Source: CAVPKN01 sp964588495
GTDB taxonomy: Bacteria; Chlamydiota; Chlamydiia; Chlamydiales; JAAKFR01
Assembly (NCBI GenBank): GCA_964588495.1
Contig: CAZPPS010000004.1
Span: forward strand, 1 to 64,000
Direction of reading: 5' to 3'
Length of the DNA: 64,000 nucleotides
In this document: positions 51,688 through 60,208 of the stretch, piece by piece
How positions within the stretch are numbered: the first letter of the stretch is position 1
Layout of the letters: each line of letters begins with the position of its first letter
Made by a program: the position numbers and the translations under genes
The notes under the pieces: model-generated
Database searches by the model: none
Seen by the model: only the letters and a program-made list of their open reading frames with translations
What the model was told of the DNA's origin: nothing

Positions 51688-52923
51688 ATGCAAAAAAAAG
51701 ATGGTAGTGTTCTAGGGGGAATTCTTCTGATTGCGGGAAGCTGCATTGGGGCAGGGATGCTTGCCCTTCCAGTGATTACCGGAGTTGCAGGCTTTATTCC
51801 CTCTCTTGTCATGCTTTTTCTGGCCTGGATTTTTATGACAGCGACAGGGCTTTTGCTTCTGGAAGCGAATTTAACCCTTGGCCATAGCTTAAGCCTGATT
51901 TCGATTGCTGAGAAAACTTTGGGAAAACCGGGCAAGTTTTTGTGCTGGCTTTTGTTTATTTTTCTCTTTTATTCTCTCAGCATTGCCTATATTGCAGCCA
52001 GCGGTTTGATTTTGCAAACCATTTTGGCAGATCTGTTTAATATTTTTTTCCCTGCCTGGATTGGAAGCCTTTGTTTTACCCTGATTTTTGGGATTGTCAT
52101 CTACATCGGAACCCGGCAGGTGGATTATCTCAACCGCCTTCTCATGGTTGGGCTCATTGTAGCTTATTGTCTTTTAGTGATCTTGGGAAGCCGCCATATC
52201 CAGCTCTCCTATCTTGCGATCAAGTACTGGAAATATTCGTTTGCGGCGTTGCCTGTGCTTGTGATTTCCTTTGGTTTCCACAACATGATCCCCTCTCTTG
52301 CGATGTATTTTAAAGGGGATGTGGCCCGTTTGCGAAAAACGGTTGTCATTGGAAGTTTCATCCCCCTTTTGATCTATCTCGTTTGGGAAGTTGTGATGCT
52401 TGGAATCATTCCCATTCAAGGGAGAGAGGGACTTTTAAATGCTTTGGATCAAGGAGAGGTTGCAACGGGGGCTTTACGTGCAGTTGTGGGGGTCTCTTGG
52501 ATCAATACGATTGCTCAAGCCTTTGCTTTATTTGCCATCATCACCTCTTTTTTAGCCCAATCGCTCTCTTTGGTCGATTTTTTAGCCGATGGGCTCAAAA
52601 TGAAAAAAGTGGGACTTTCAAGGGTCACGTTGATTCTTCTAACACTTGTCCCTCCGTTTGCCTTTGCGTTTGCCTATCCTAAAATTTTCATTAAAGCCCT
52701 GAACTATGCAGGAGGCTTTTCAGCGGTCATTCTGTTTGGTGTGATGCCCGTTCTGATGGTGTGGATTTTGCGCTACAAACGTAAAGTAGCAACTCCCAAA
52801 ATGCTCCCCTTTGGGCGCCTTCTTTTGATTTGTATTGCAGCCTTTGGATGTGCCGTTTTTGCTCTCGAAGCTGCTCAAGAACTAGGGCTTGGATTGACTC
52901 CTAAAATTGAGAATCTCGAATGA
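51688..52923 (+). CDS. tyrP: Aromatic amino acid permease (TyrP/Mtr), copy 1
   Basis: 411 aa from the ATG at 51688; a longer reading from 51547 lies within the acylphosphatase gene. It is an inner-membrane proton-coupled carrier of the HAAAP family with about eleven transmembrane segments. The signature opening is GSVLGGILLIAGSCIGAGML, then ALPVITGVAGFIPS; FGFHNMIPSLAMYFKGD and LAQSLSLVDFLADGLK are also typical of TyrP. It imports tyrosine and/or tryptophan from the host. It is followed by a second copy with a 4-nt overlap. Confidence 0.93.
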   Translation: MQKKDGSVLGGILLIAGSCIGAGMLALPVITGVAGFIPSLVMLFLAWIFMTATGLLLLEANLTLGHSLSLISIAEKTLGKPGKFLCWLLFIFLFYSLSIAYIAASGLILQTILADLFNIFFPAWIGSLCFTLIFGIVIYIGTRQVDYLNRLLMVGLIVAYCLLVILGSRHIQLSYLAIKYWKYSFAALPVLVISFGFHNMIPSLAMYFKGDVARLRKTVVIGSFIPLLIYLVWEVVMLGIIPIQGREGLLNALDQGEVATGALRAVVGVSWINTIAQAFALFAIITSFLAQSLSLVDFLADGLKMKKVGLSRVTLILLTLVPPFAFAFAYPKIFIKALNYAGGFSAVILFGVMPVLMVWILRYKRKVATPKMLPFGRLLLICIAAFGCAVFALEAAQELGLGLTPKIENLE

Positions 52924-54113
52924 GAAGCCGTCTGATTGGGGCCATTCTTTTAGTTTCTGGCACCACAATTGGGGCCGGGATGCTCGCACTTCCTGTTACA
53001 ACCGGTCTTGCAGGTTTTTTCCCCTCCCTTGTGATCATGAGCTTTATTTGGCTGTTCATGATGTTGACAGCCTTTTATTTCCTTGAGGTCAATTTGCGCA
53101 TGCGTGGAGAGAGCAATCTGATTTCCATGATGCACAAAACCTTAGGCCGTCCTGGAGAAATTGTTTCGTGGATTGTCTATCTTTTGCTCCTTTATGCTTT
53201 AACTGCCGCCTATCTTCTTGGCTGTAGCCAAATCTTAAGCGATTTTGTCAGTCAGATTTTTTCCTTTCAGGCTCCTGAGTGGCTCTGGCCTGTGATTATC
53301 TTCGTTTTTTTTGGGGCGTTTGTCTATTTAGGGACAGAAATTGTCGATTTCCTCAACCGTTTTATGATGATGGGACTCGTCCTATCCTACGTTGCGATCA
53401 TCTCCTTAGGTTGTTGCCGCATTGACTATTCGAAGCTTTTCTATCAGAACTGGTCTTTTTTGCTCCCTTCTGTCTCTGTTGTTTTAACCACTTTTGGCTA
53501 CCATATCATCATTCCTACCCTCACAACCTATCTGGAGCACGACAGTAAGCTCCTTAAAAAAGCCATTTTTATCGGTAGTTTGATCCCTTTTGTCATCTAC
53601 ATCCTTTGGCAGATGCTCGTGATGGGAGTCGTTCCTGTGCACGGAAGTTTGTCTTTAAGCGAAGCCTCCGAAAAAGGGCTGCAGATCACATTTTTCTTAA
53701 AAACACTTCTTGCCTCTCAATGGGTGGGCTTAGCTGTCCGTAGTTTTGCATTTTTTGCGATTGTCACCTCCCTTTTGGGTGTTTCCTTAAGCCTTGCAGA
53801 CTTCTTATCGGACGGTCTCAAAATTAAAAAAACCCATGCCGGCAAGTTTTTTGTGATCTTACTCACCTTTATCCCTCCTCTGATGTTTGCGATTTTCTAC
53901 CCTCAGGGGTTTATTGTGGCCCTCAAGTACGCCGGCATATTCGTGGTGATTCTGTTAGGCTTGGCCCCTGCTTTGATGGCGTGGTTTGAAAGATATGGAC
54001 GGCAGGCCAAAGATTTTGTTAAATCTGAATTTCGATTGGCAGGGGGAAAGCCTCTGCTGCTGATCACTATTGTAATCTCATTATTGCTTCTTGGAGTTGA
54101 GGTGTGGCTATGA
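52920..54113 (+). CDS. tyrP: Aromatic amino acid permease (TyrP/Mtr), copy 2
   Basis: A 397-aa tandem paralogue of the preceding gene: RSRLIGAILLVSGTTIGAGM, ALPVTTGLAGFFPS, FGYHIIIPTLTTYLEHD and LGVSLSLADFLSDGLKIKK align segment by segment but differ throughout, so the duplication is old. The ATGA overlaps on both sides couple it to copy 1 and to trpS, which suggests at least one copy imports tryptophan. Chlamydia also has two adjacent tyrP genes (CT817-818, from memory), but I do not recall them beside trpS. Confidence 0.93.
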   Translation: MRSRLIGAILLVSGTTIGAGMLALPVTTGLAGFFPSLVIMSFIWLFMMLTAFYFLEVNLRMRGESNLISMMHKTLGRPGEIVSWIVYLLLLYALTAAYLLGCSQILSDFVSQIFSFQAPEWLWPVIIFVFFGAFVYLGTEIVDFLNRFMMMGLVLSYVAIISLGCCRIDYSKLFYQNWSFLLPSVSVVLTTFGYHIIIPTLTTYLEHDSKLLKKAIFIGSLIPFVIYILWQMLVMGVVPVHGSLSLSEASEKGLQITFFLKTLLASQWVGLAVRSFAFFAIVTSLLGVSLSLADFLSDGLKIKKTHAGKFFVILLTFIPPLMFAIFYPQGFIVALKYAGIFVVILLGLAPALMAWFERYGRQAKDFVKSEFRLAGGKPLLLITIVISLLLLGVEVWL

Positions 54114-55153
54114 AACGTATTATATCTGGAGACCGTCCAACAGGAAAACTGCATCTGGGACATTGGGTAGGCTCAATTAAAAATCGGGTGGCCCTGCAAG
54201 ATAAGTTTGAATGCTACTTTTTTTTGGCCGACCTCCACACATTGACGACAAAGCCCACTCGAGAAGAGATTCTAGCGACGCGGCAACACATCCACGATGT
54301 GGTCCTCGATTGGCTAGCTTGCGGGATAGATCCCGCCAAATCCACGATCTATTTGCAATCAGCTATTCCCCAAGTTTTTGAGCTCAATCTAGTCTGCTCA
54401 ATGCTCGTTTCGATCAATCGACTGACAGGATTGCCTAGTTTAAAAGAGATGGCACGCAACGCTAATATTTCCGATGAAAGCATTCCGTTTGGCCTTGTGG
54501 GCTATCCTGTGTTGCAAACGGCTGATATCCTGCTTCCCAAAGCGGAGATTGTCCCTGTCGGGAAAGATAACGAAGCCCACATTGAGCTTTCGCGCGACAT
54601 CGCTCGCAAATTTAATCAATTGTACGGCGAAGTTTTCCCTTTGCCTGAGGTGATGTTAAGCGAGACTCCCACACTCATTGGAATCGATGGGAAAGGGAAA
54701 ATGAGTAAATCGGCCGGCAATGTAATTTACCTCTCTGATGATGCCAAAACGGTCGAGAAGAAAGTGAAAGGGATGTACACAGACCCGAATCGCATCCGCG
54801 CAGATGTTGCGGGGACAGTTGAGGGGAACCCTGTTTTCACGTATCACGACGCCTTTAACCCCAACAAGGATGAGGTTGAAGAGTTTAAGAAGCGCTACCG
54901 GGAGGGGACTATCGGAGATGTTGAGATCAAAAACCGTCTTGCTGAGGCGATCAACCAATATCTAGAGCCTTTCAGAGAGCGTCGCAAGCCCTTTGAGAAC
55001 CAAAAAGGGATTGTGGAGAAAATCATCTACGATGGAACGTTGAAGATGAGAGAGGTGGCCCAGGAAACTGTCAAAGAGATGCACAGCGCGATGGGCTTGA
55101 TGGGGAGCTGGAACAAAATTTCCCGAACAGCAAGAGAGTATAGTGGAGTTTAA
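54110..55153 (+). CDS. trpS: Tryptophanyl-tRNA synthetase
   Basis: 347 aa from the ATG at 54110, sharing ATGA with the stop of tyrP copy 2. It is a class I synthetase that charges tRNA-Trp. The HIGH-type motif is KLHLGHWVGS and the KMSKS motif is GKGKMSKSAGN; LVGYPVLQTADILLPKAEIV with VGKDNEAHIELSRDIA forms the tryptophan pocket. The length is standard for bacterial TrpRS. The 3' end overlaps uvrB by 11 nt. No T-box or leader-peptide attenuator is visible before the tyrP genes. Confidence 0.96.
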   Translation: MKRIISGDRPTGKLHLGHWVGSIKNRVALQDKFECYFFLADLHTLTTKPTREEILATRQHIHDVVLDWLACGIDPAKSTIYLQSAIPQVFELNLVCSMLVSINRLTGLPSLKEMARNANISDESIPFGLVGYPVLQTADILLPKAEIVPVGKDNEAHIELSRDIARKFNQLYGEVFPLPEVMLSETPTLIGIDGKGKMSKSAGNVIYLSDDAKTVEKKVKGMYTDPNRIRADVAGTVEGNPVFTYHDAFNPNKDEVEEFKKRYREGTIGDVEIKNRLAEAINQYLEPFRERRKPFENQKGIVEKIIYDGTLKMREVAQETVKEMHSAMGLMGSWNKISRTAREYSGV

Positions 55154-57149
55154 ACTACACACAGAATATCAACCCCGCGGAGATCAGCCGGCAGCTATTG
55201 ATAAGCTCACCGAAGGTGTTCTCCGTGGAAAAAAAGGGCAAATTCTTCAGGGAATTACCGGTTCTGGCAAAACATTTACCATGGCCAATGTAATCCAAAG
55301 AGTTCAGCGGCCCACTCTTATCCTTGCCCACAACAAAACCTTAGCTGCTCAGCTCTTTCAAGAGTTTAAAGGCTTCTTTCCGGAAAACGCTGTCGAATAT
55401 TTTGTCTCCTATTACGACTACTATCAGCCAGAGGCCTACATTGCCCGGACAGATACCTACATCGAAAAGGATCTGGCCATTAACGATGAAATCGACAAAA
55501 TGCGCCTCTCCACGACCCGTTCTTTGCTAGAAAGAAGAGATGTGATCATCGTCGCTTCTGTGTCTTGTATCTACGGTTTGGGAATGCCGGAGCACTATGC
55601 CAAAATGCTTTTGACCTTCAAAGTCGGCGAGAAAAAAAGACGGGATATGGTCCTCCTCCATTTAGTGGAGATGCACTATAAGCGCAACGACATGGATTTC
55701 TACCGGGGAATTTTCAGAGTGCGGGGCGACATTTTGGAGATCTATCCTGCCTATGAAGAGGATTTAGCTTACAGAATTGAGTTTTTCGATGAAGAGATCG
55801 AAAGAATCAGCGAAATCGATCCCTTGACCGGCAAAGTGAAACAGAGATTAGACCAATTTACCCTCTATCCGGGCTCTCACTATGTTACTCCCGAAGAAGT
55901 GAGGGTGAAAGCTCAGGAAACCATCAAAGCAGAGCTTGCCGAAAGGATGGCCTTTTTTGAGCATGAAAACAGGTTACTTGAACGGGAAAGGATCCAGCAG
56001 CGCACGCTCTACGATCTTGAAATGCTCAAAGAAATAGGCTTTTGTAAGGGCGTCGAAAACTATTCCCGCCATTTTTCGGGAAGAAATCCCGGGGATGCCC
56101 CACCTTGCTTGCTCGATTATTTCCCTGATGACTACCTTTTTGTGATCGACGAATCGCACCAGACGATCCCGCAGCTCCATGCGATGTATAACGGAGACCG
56201 TGCCCGTAAAACGGCTCTCGTCGACTTCGGCTTTAGACTCCCATCAGCCTACGATAACCGCCCTTTGCGCTTTGAAGAGACCTACGAAAGGATCTCCCAA
56301 GTCATTTACGTCTCGGCAACTCCGGGGAAGTGGGAAGTTGCAGAAGCGGATGGAGAGGTGATCGAGCAGATCATCCGCCCTACAGGGCTTCTTGATCCTG
56401 AAATTGAGGTGCGAAAAGCTGAGGGGCAAGTTGACGATGTCTTGGAAGAGATCCGCGCTCACACGGAAAAGGGAGGGCGGGTCCTTGTCACAACGCTTAC
56501 CAAAAAGCTTTCTGAAGATCTCACCCAATACCTTCTCGATCTCAATGTCAAAGCGAAATACTTACACTCCGATATCGACACGCTCGAACGTGTTCAGATC
56601 TTGCGCGATCTGCGCACAGGAGAATTTGATGTCCTCGTCGGCATCAACCTCCTTCGAGAAGGCTTAGATTTGCCCGAAGTCTCCCTCGTGGCGATCTTGG
56701 ACGCCGACAAAGAGGGTTTCCTGCGCAGCGAAACCTCTTTAATCCAGACCTGTGGCCGTGCCGCCCGCAATAGTGAGGGCAGAGTGATCATGTATGCCGA
56801 TAAAATGACGGCTGCTATCAAAAGTACTCTTGCGATCACAGAAAGACGGCGCCAAATCCAGATGGAGTACAACACAAAGCACGGCATCATCCCCAAAACG
56901 ATCAAACGGGATCTTGGCGTCGAAATGGGAGCCCCTAAAGAGATTCTCTACCACGAACTCTCAGAGCCAGTGATCACAGAACATGAGAAGAAAAACGAAT
57001 ACCTCACCCAAAAAGACCTCGAAAAGAAAATCAAAGAATACGAGCGGCTAATGAAACAAGCCGCCAAAGAATTCCGCTACGAAGATGCCGCCCGCTACCG
57101 CGACCTCATGCGCAAATACACTAACATGGAAGTTAGGCTTGGCGATTAG
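55143..57149 (+). CDS. uvrB: Excinuclease ABC subunit B
   Basis: The 668-aa damage-verifying helicase-like subunit of nucleotide-excision repair. It starts with GTG inside the end of trpS. Walker A is QGITGSGKTFTMANV; the beta-hairpin that probes DNA is YFVSYYDYYQPEAYIARTD; also seen are DYLFVIDESHQTIPQL (II), VIYVSATPGKWE (III) and LREGLDLPEVSLVAILDADK with QTCGRAARNSEGRVIMYAD (V-VI). The C-terminal UVR domain that binds UvrC is present (EYERLMKQAAKEFRYEDAAR). Adjacent trpS-uvrB matches CT585-586 from memory. Confidence 0.97.
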   Translation: MEFKLHTEYQPRGDQPAAIDKLTEGVLRGKKGQILQGITGSGKTFTMANVIQRVQRPTLILAHNKTLAAQLFQEFKGFFPENAVEYFVSYYDYYQPEAYIARTDTYIEKDLAINDEIDKMRLSTTRSLLERRDVIIVASVSCIYGLGMPEHYAKMLLTFKVGEKKRRDMVLLHLVEMHYKRNDMDFYRGIFRVRGDILEIYPAYEEDLAYRIEFFDEEIERISEIDPLTGKVKQRLDQFTLYPGSHYVTPEEVRVKAQETIKAELAERMAFFEHENRLLERERIQQRTLYDLEMLKEIGFCKGVENYSRHFSGRNPGDAPPCLLDYFPDDYLFVIDESHQTIPQLHAMYNGDRARKTALVDFGFRLPSAYDNRPLRFEETYERISQVIYVSATPGKWEVAEADGEVIEQIIRPTGLLDPEIEVRKAEGQVDDVLEEIRAHTEKGGRVLVTTLTKKLSEDLTQYLLDLNVKAKYLHSDIDTLERVQILRDLRTGEFDVLVGINLLREGLDLPEVSLVAILDADKEGFLRSETSLIQTCGRAARNSEGRVIMYADKMTAAIKSTLAITERRRQIQMEYNTKHGIIPKTIKRDLGVEMGAPKEILYHELSEPVITEHEKKNEYLTQKDLEKKIKEYERLMKQAAKEFRYEDAARYRDLMRKYTNMEVRLGD

Positions 57150-58407
57150 CCTTATACCAGTTTTCAAGCGCAGTTGTTTGTTCCTCTGAGACAAGCTCTC
57201 TTTCCTGAAGGAATTCATAAAATTGCTGACGGCATTCTGGTAGTTCGAAGAAATTAGCAAAATTCCCATGACCCCCAGGCATTGTGCTTAAACGGGCCTT
57301 TTGTTTCACGGGATCATTCGGATATTTTGCTTGGACAAACGCCTCTCCAAAGTTCAAAGGCATTAAATGATCTGTCTCTCCTCGAATGACAAAGATCTCA
57401 CTATTAGCAGGTAACTTTTGTATCTTTGAAAGAGAATTAAAGCCATCTGTGACCAAAGTTTTTGCACCTTGGATGCTACTATCTTTTTGACTTTGCTCAT
57501 ATGAAACATCAATCACTTTTCCAACAAGTGTTTCAGGAACTGGGACAACATGACTTGCCACTGCTGAAAATTTTGTAAATGTATGATTTAAAACAAGATG
57601 CTTAACATTGAAAAAATAGCCAAGGGCTGCGGCGTAAGCTCCGCCTAGTGAGATCCCATGTGTTAGTATTTTTTCACGGTCCACTCCCTTGTCTAATACG
57701 AATTTAAGGGCAGCTTCTGCATCCATGTAAGCTCCCATCTCCTGATTAGGACCGGCAGCCTCACCTCCACTGATGCCATAACCACGAAATTCAGGAATTA
57801 GAACATTAAAAACTAAGTATTTATATACGGCCAGCTGTGTTATCATATCTTCAGCGTACATACCATTTCCGTGGAAGAGAATGGCAGTCGGAGCTGTTTT
57901 ATGGTTATTGCTTGGACTCCAATAGGCTCCCAACGTTACGCCATCTTGAGTTTGGATGGTTATGGAATTACAGCCATGATTTTCCTGCATACGTTTAATT
58001 TGATCACTTTTATTCTCAATATGATCAGTTGATGTTTGCCCATTTTGTTTGCCCCTCGGATGAAGAGCTGTTCTGACCCCGCCTTTAGAATAGTTTGAGC
58101 TACCGACAATGTTCGTTATTAAGTTCTCATAAGCTTCTCCCACCTCTTTATGGCGCACTAATTGCACTGTAAACATGATGGTTAAGGCCACACTTGCGCT
58201 TCCACAGATCATCAGAGGTAAGGAAATGGAGACGTTCCCTGTAATGTGAACCATCGACACGGGATGTACGGCATAATAAATAGATAGACTCAAGGAAACT
58301 GTCAGAAGAATCGGTAAAACTATTGTTGAGATCGAGTCCCAGCAATCTTTGGGGGTGAAGGTTGGCTCATATATTGGTCTGGACGATTGGGACTGCTCTA
58401 CAGACAT
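57133..58407 (-). CDS. Membrane-anchored alpha/beta hydrolase, Inc-like N-terminus
   Basis: 424 aa. Residues 28-47 and about 60-83 are two hydrophobic segments split by a short turn, followed by a soluble hydrolase (about 130-424). Catalytic set: oxyanion region ILFHGNGMYAED, nucleophile elbow THGISLGGAYAAA (Ser near 253), acid in IFVIRGETDHLMPL, and His in PGGHGNFANF. The substrate is unknown; esterase or peptidase-like members share this plan. The paired hydrophobic hairpin near the N-terminus is the hallmark of chlamydial Inc proteins, so it might sit in the inclusion membrane, with the enzyme facing the host cytosol. An AGGAAG ribosome site precedes the ATG. Confidence 0.75.
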   Translation of the reverse strand: MSVEQSQSSRPIYEPTFTPKDCWDSISTIVLPILLTVSLSLSIYYAVHPVSMVHITGNVSISLPLMICGSASVALTIMFTVQLVRHKEVGEAYENLITNIVGSSNYSKGGVRTALHPRGKQNGQTSTDHIENKSDQIKRMQENHGCNSITIQTQDGVTLGAYWSPSNNHKTAPTAILFHGNGMYAEDMITQLAVYKYLVFNVLIPEFRGYGISGGEAAGPNQEMGAYMDAEAALKFVLDKGVDREKILTHGISLGGAYAAALGYFFNVKHLVLNHTFTKFSAVASHVVPVPETLVGKVIDVSYEQSQKDSSIQGAKTLVTDGFNSLSKIQKLPANSEIFVIRGETDHLMPLNFGEAFVQAKYPNDPVKQKARLSTMPGGHGNFANFFELPECRQQFYEFLQERELVSEEQTTALENWYKANRQA

Positions 58408-58494
58408 AGCGCTTCCTTTTTGTTAATAAAGATATTATACAATTTGCATGTTAAGTTAAAGTAAATAATTATTTAATAATCAATTAATTTAAGA

Positions 58495-59922
58495 TTAAAG
58501 GTCGGTAATATCGATCATTCTGTAAAAATAGCGGCTGCTTAGAAGGGAATCGGAGAGGGAACCTAGATAAAATAAAACTGGCGATAGTCCAAAACCTTTG
58601 GGAAGGTAAAAGGAGTCAATCTTGGCTTTCATTTCCTCGATCACTTCAAGGCCTAGCTCTTTTTTGCGCATTTTGACTTCACAGACAAAAAGTGTGTTAG
58701 AGCGCATCTGGATCAGATAGTCGATCTGACATCCTTTTTTGCGCCCTGTTGGTTTCTGGAAAAAAGGATTATCGATGGTTACATCTTGAACATGTATTCC
58801 AAGTGCTTGATAAAGAAGAGGTCTATTTTTAAGCAGCAGATTTTCAAGTTGGAATCCTAACATAGGCTCCCATCCCGGTAAGCTGGAGAGTGGCACTTCG
58901 AGAAAGGAACCTTGTTCAATCTTTGCAAGGTTAGGTTCGATATAATGAATATAAAAACGGAGATAATTGTCCGAAAGGCGGTATAGGGACAATTTGGCAA
59001 TTTTTCCGGTTTTTAATGACCAATCGGGATGTTTTGTAACAAATCCACAAATTTCAAGGGCTTTCAGGTATTGTGTCAGCATGCCGCTATGTGCATAGGC
59101 AATTGATTTTTGAAGAGATGCACGGTCTTTCATACCTTGACTTAAGGCTGTAATGATTTTTTTGTAGATTTCTCCTCTTGAACTGAAGAGGTCATTAAAA
59201 ATCCGATCAAACTCATGGACCAAAAGGCCATTTTTCTCAAAGCAAAGACGTTTGATGTTTTCATCTGCACTTTGGTGAGCCTGAATTTGTTCCAGATACC
59301 AAGGGATGCCACCGGTTACACTCAAAATTTTAAAAATATCAAGCTCGGATCCTTTAAACCCTTGCAATTCCAACATTTTTTTGCACTCTGGAATCGATAG
59401 CTCTGCTAGCTCAAGGTAAAGAGAGACACGGCCAAAAAAGGCGGTGCTATTGATAATATTTTTATCGATCCAGGTAGATATAGAACTGCATAAAATAAGC
59501 GTGACAAAGGATTGGTTTTGTAAAACAAGATCCCACCAAACTTTTAATTTAGGGGTAAAAGTAGGATCTTTTGAGCCCATCCACGAAATTTCATCGAAAA
59601 GAATAACAGTAGGTTTGGTCTTAAGCTGCATTGATAAAAAGTCAAATGCATCGCTCCAGTCTGCGAAAGTCAAAGAAGCTGGAAGTTGAAAATATTTTGT
59701 AAGCTCACGGGCAAAGGCATCGCGCTGATCCTGCGCTGTTGTCCCTTTAATAGGGGGGAGGCCACTAAACGGCAAAAAAACTTTATCTTTCCCAAACTCT
59801 TCTGCGAGACGGCTTTTTCCAATTCTACGCCGTCCTTTGATGACCACAATCGTCGCGCGACCTGATTTGGAAAGGTCTTTCAGTCTTTTTAGCTCTGTCT
59901 CTCTTCCTACAAAAGGCTTCAT
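58495..59922 (-). CDS. AAA ATPase with C-terminal DUF234 nuclease-like domain
   Basis: 475 aa. The N-terminal STAND/archaeal-type ATPase has Walker A GRRRIGKS (residues 30-37), Walker B TVILFDEISWMG (about 104-115) and sensor-like VTLILCSSISTWID. A winged-helix middle (about 275-320) follows. The C-terminal DUF234 domain keeps a PD-(D/E)xK pattern: GCQIDYLIQ then LFVCEVKMRKKE (about 395-420). This family is common in archaea and in scattered bacteria as a mobile cargo-like gene of unknown function, so horizontal transfer is likely. It stands alone, with AT-rich spacers on both sides and an inverted repeat upstream. Confidence 0.85.
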   Translation of the reverse strand: MKPFVGRETELKRLKDLSKSGRATIVVIKGRRRIGKSRLAEEFGKDKVFLPFSGLPPIKGTTAQDQRDAFARELTKYFQLPASLTFADWSDAFDFLSMQLKTKPTVILFDEISWMGSKDPTFTPKLKVWWDLVLQNQSFVTLILCSSISTWIDKNIINSTAFFGRVSLYLELAELSIPECKKMLELQGFKGSELDIFKILSVTGGIPWYLEQIQAHQSADENIKRLCFEKNGLLVHEFDRIFNDLFSSRGEIYKKIITALSQGMKDRASLQKSIAYAHSGMLTQYLKALEICGFVTKHPDWSLKTGKIAKLSLYRLSDNYLRFYIHYIEPNLAKIEQGSFLEVPLSSLPGWEPMLGFQLENLLLKNRPLLYQALGIHVQDVTIDNPFFQKPTGRKKGCQIDYLIQMRSNTLFVCEVKMRKKELGLEVIEEMKAKIDSFYLPKGFGLSPVLFYLGSLSDSLLSSRYFYRMIDITDL

Positions 59923-59961
59923 AAGAACAATTATGCGTGAGCAGGATGTTTATATCAAGCT

Positions 59962-60001
59962 ATCTTGCTCGAAATTGACATTTGTTGATTTTGAGCAAGA
60001 T
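59962..60001. repeat. Inverted repeat upstream of the DUF234 gene
   Basis: atcttgctc (59962-59970) and gagcaagat (59993-60001) form a perfect 9-bp stem, extended by a G-T step and four more A-T pairs around a 12-nt loop. It lies 40 nt upstream of the DUF234 gene start (minus strand). It could be an operator or a boundary of an inserted segment; there is no T-run for a terminator. Confidence 0.5.
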
Positions 60002-60070
60002 GTTGTCTTGCCGCGAAGCGATCTTGTTTATCCTGTTTTTTGCCTATTTTTCGGAACGCGGGAGCACGGT

Positions 60071-60108
60071 TCGGTCACGGTCACAGACACGGTCACGGTC
60101 ACGCACGG
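60071..60108. repeat. Right half-element of the GC-rich hexamer hairpin
   Basis: Over 38 nt it matches the right arm of the rpoN hairpin (12989-13026) with two differences: hexamers cacggt, cacaga, cacggt, cacggt, then cacgcacgg. The loop-like ttcgga precedes it, but no left arm exists upstream. The rest of the 60002-60208 spacer holds only weak AT-rich sequence before the oxidoreductase gene. Confidence 0.75.
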
Positions 60109-60208
60109 ATTGTGTAAGTAATTCATTGGAAATCATAGTGTTAGGTCAATAGTTGATTTGTATTCCGCTGCTTGTTGTAATATTGGCGTTCTTCATTAAT
60201 TGTGGGAA

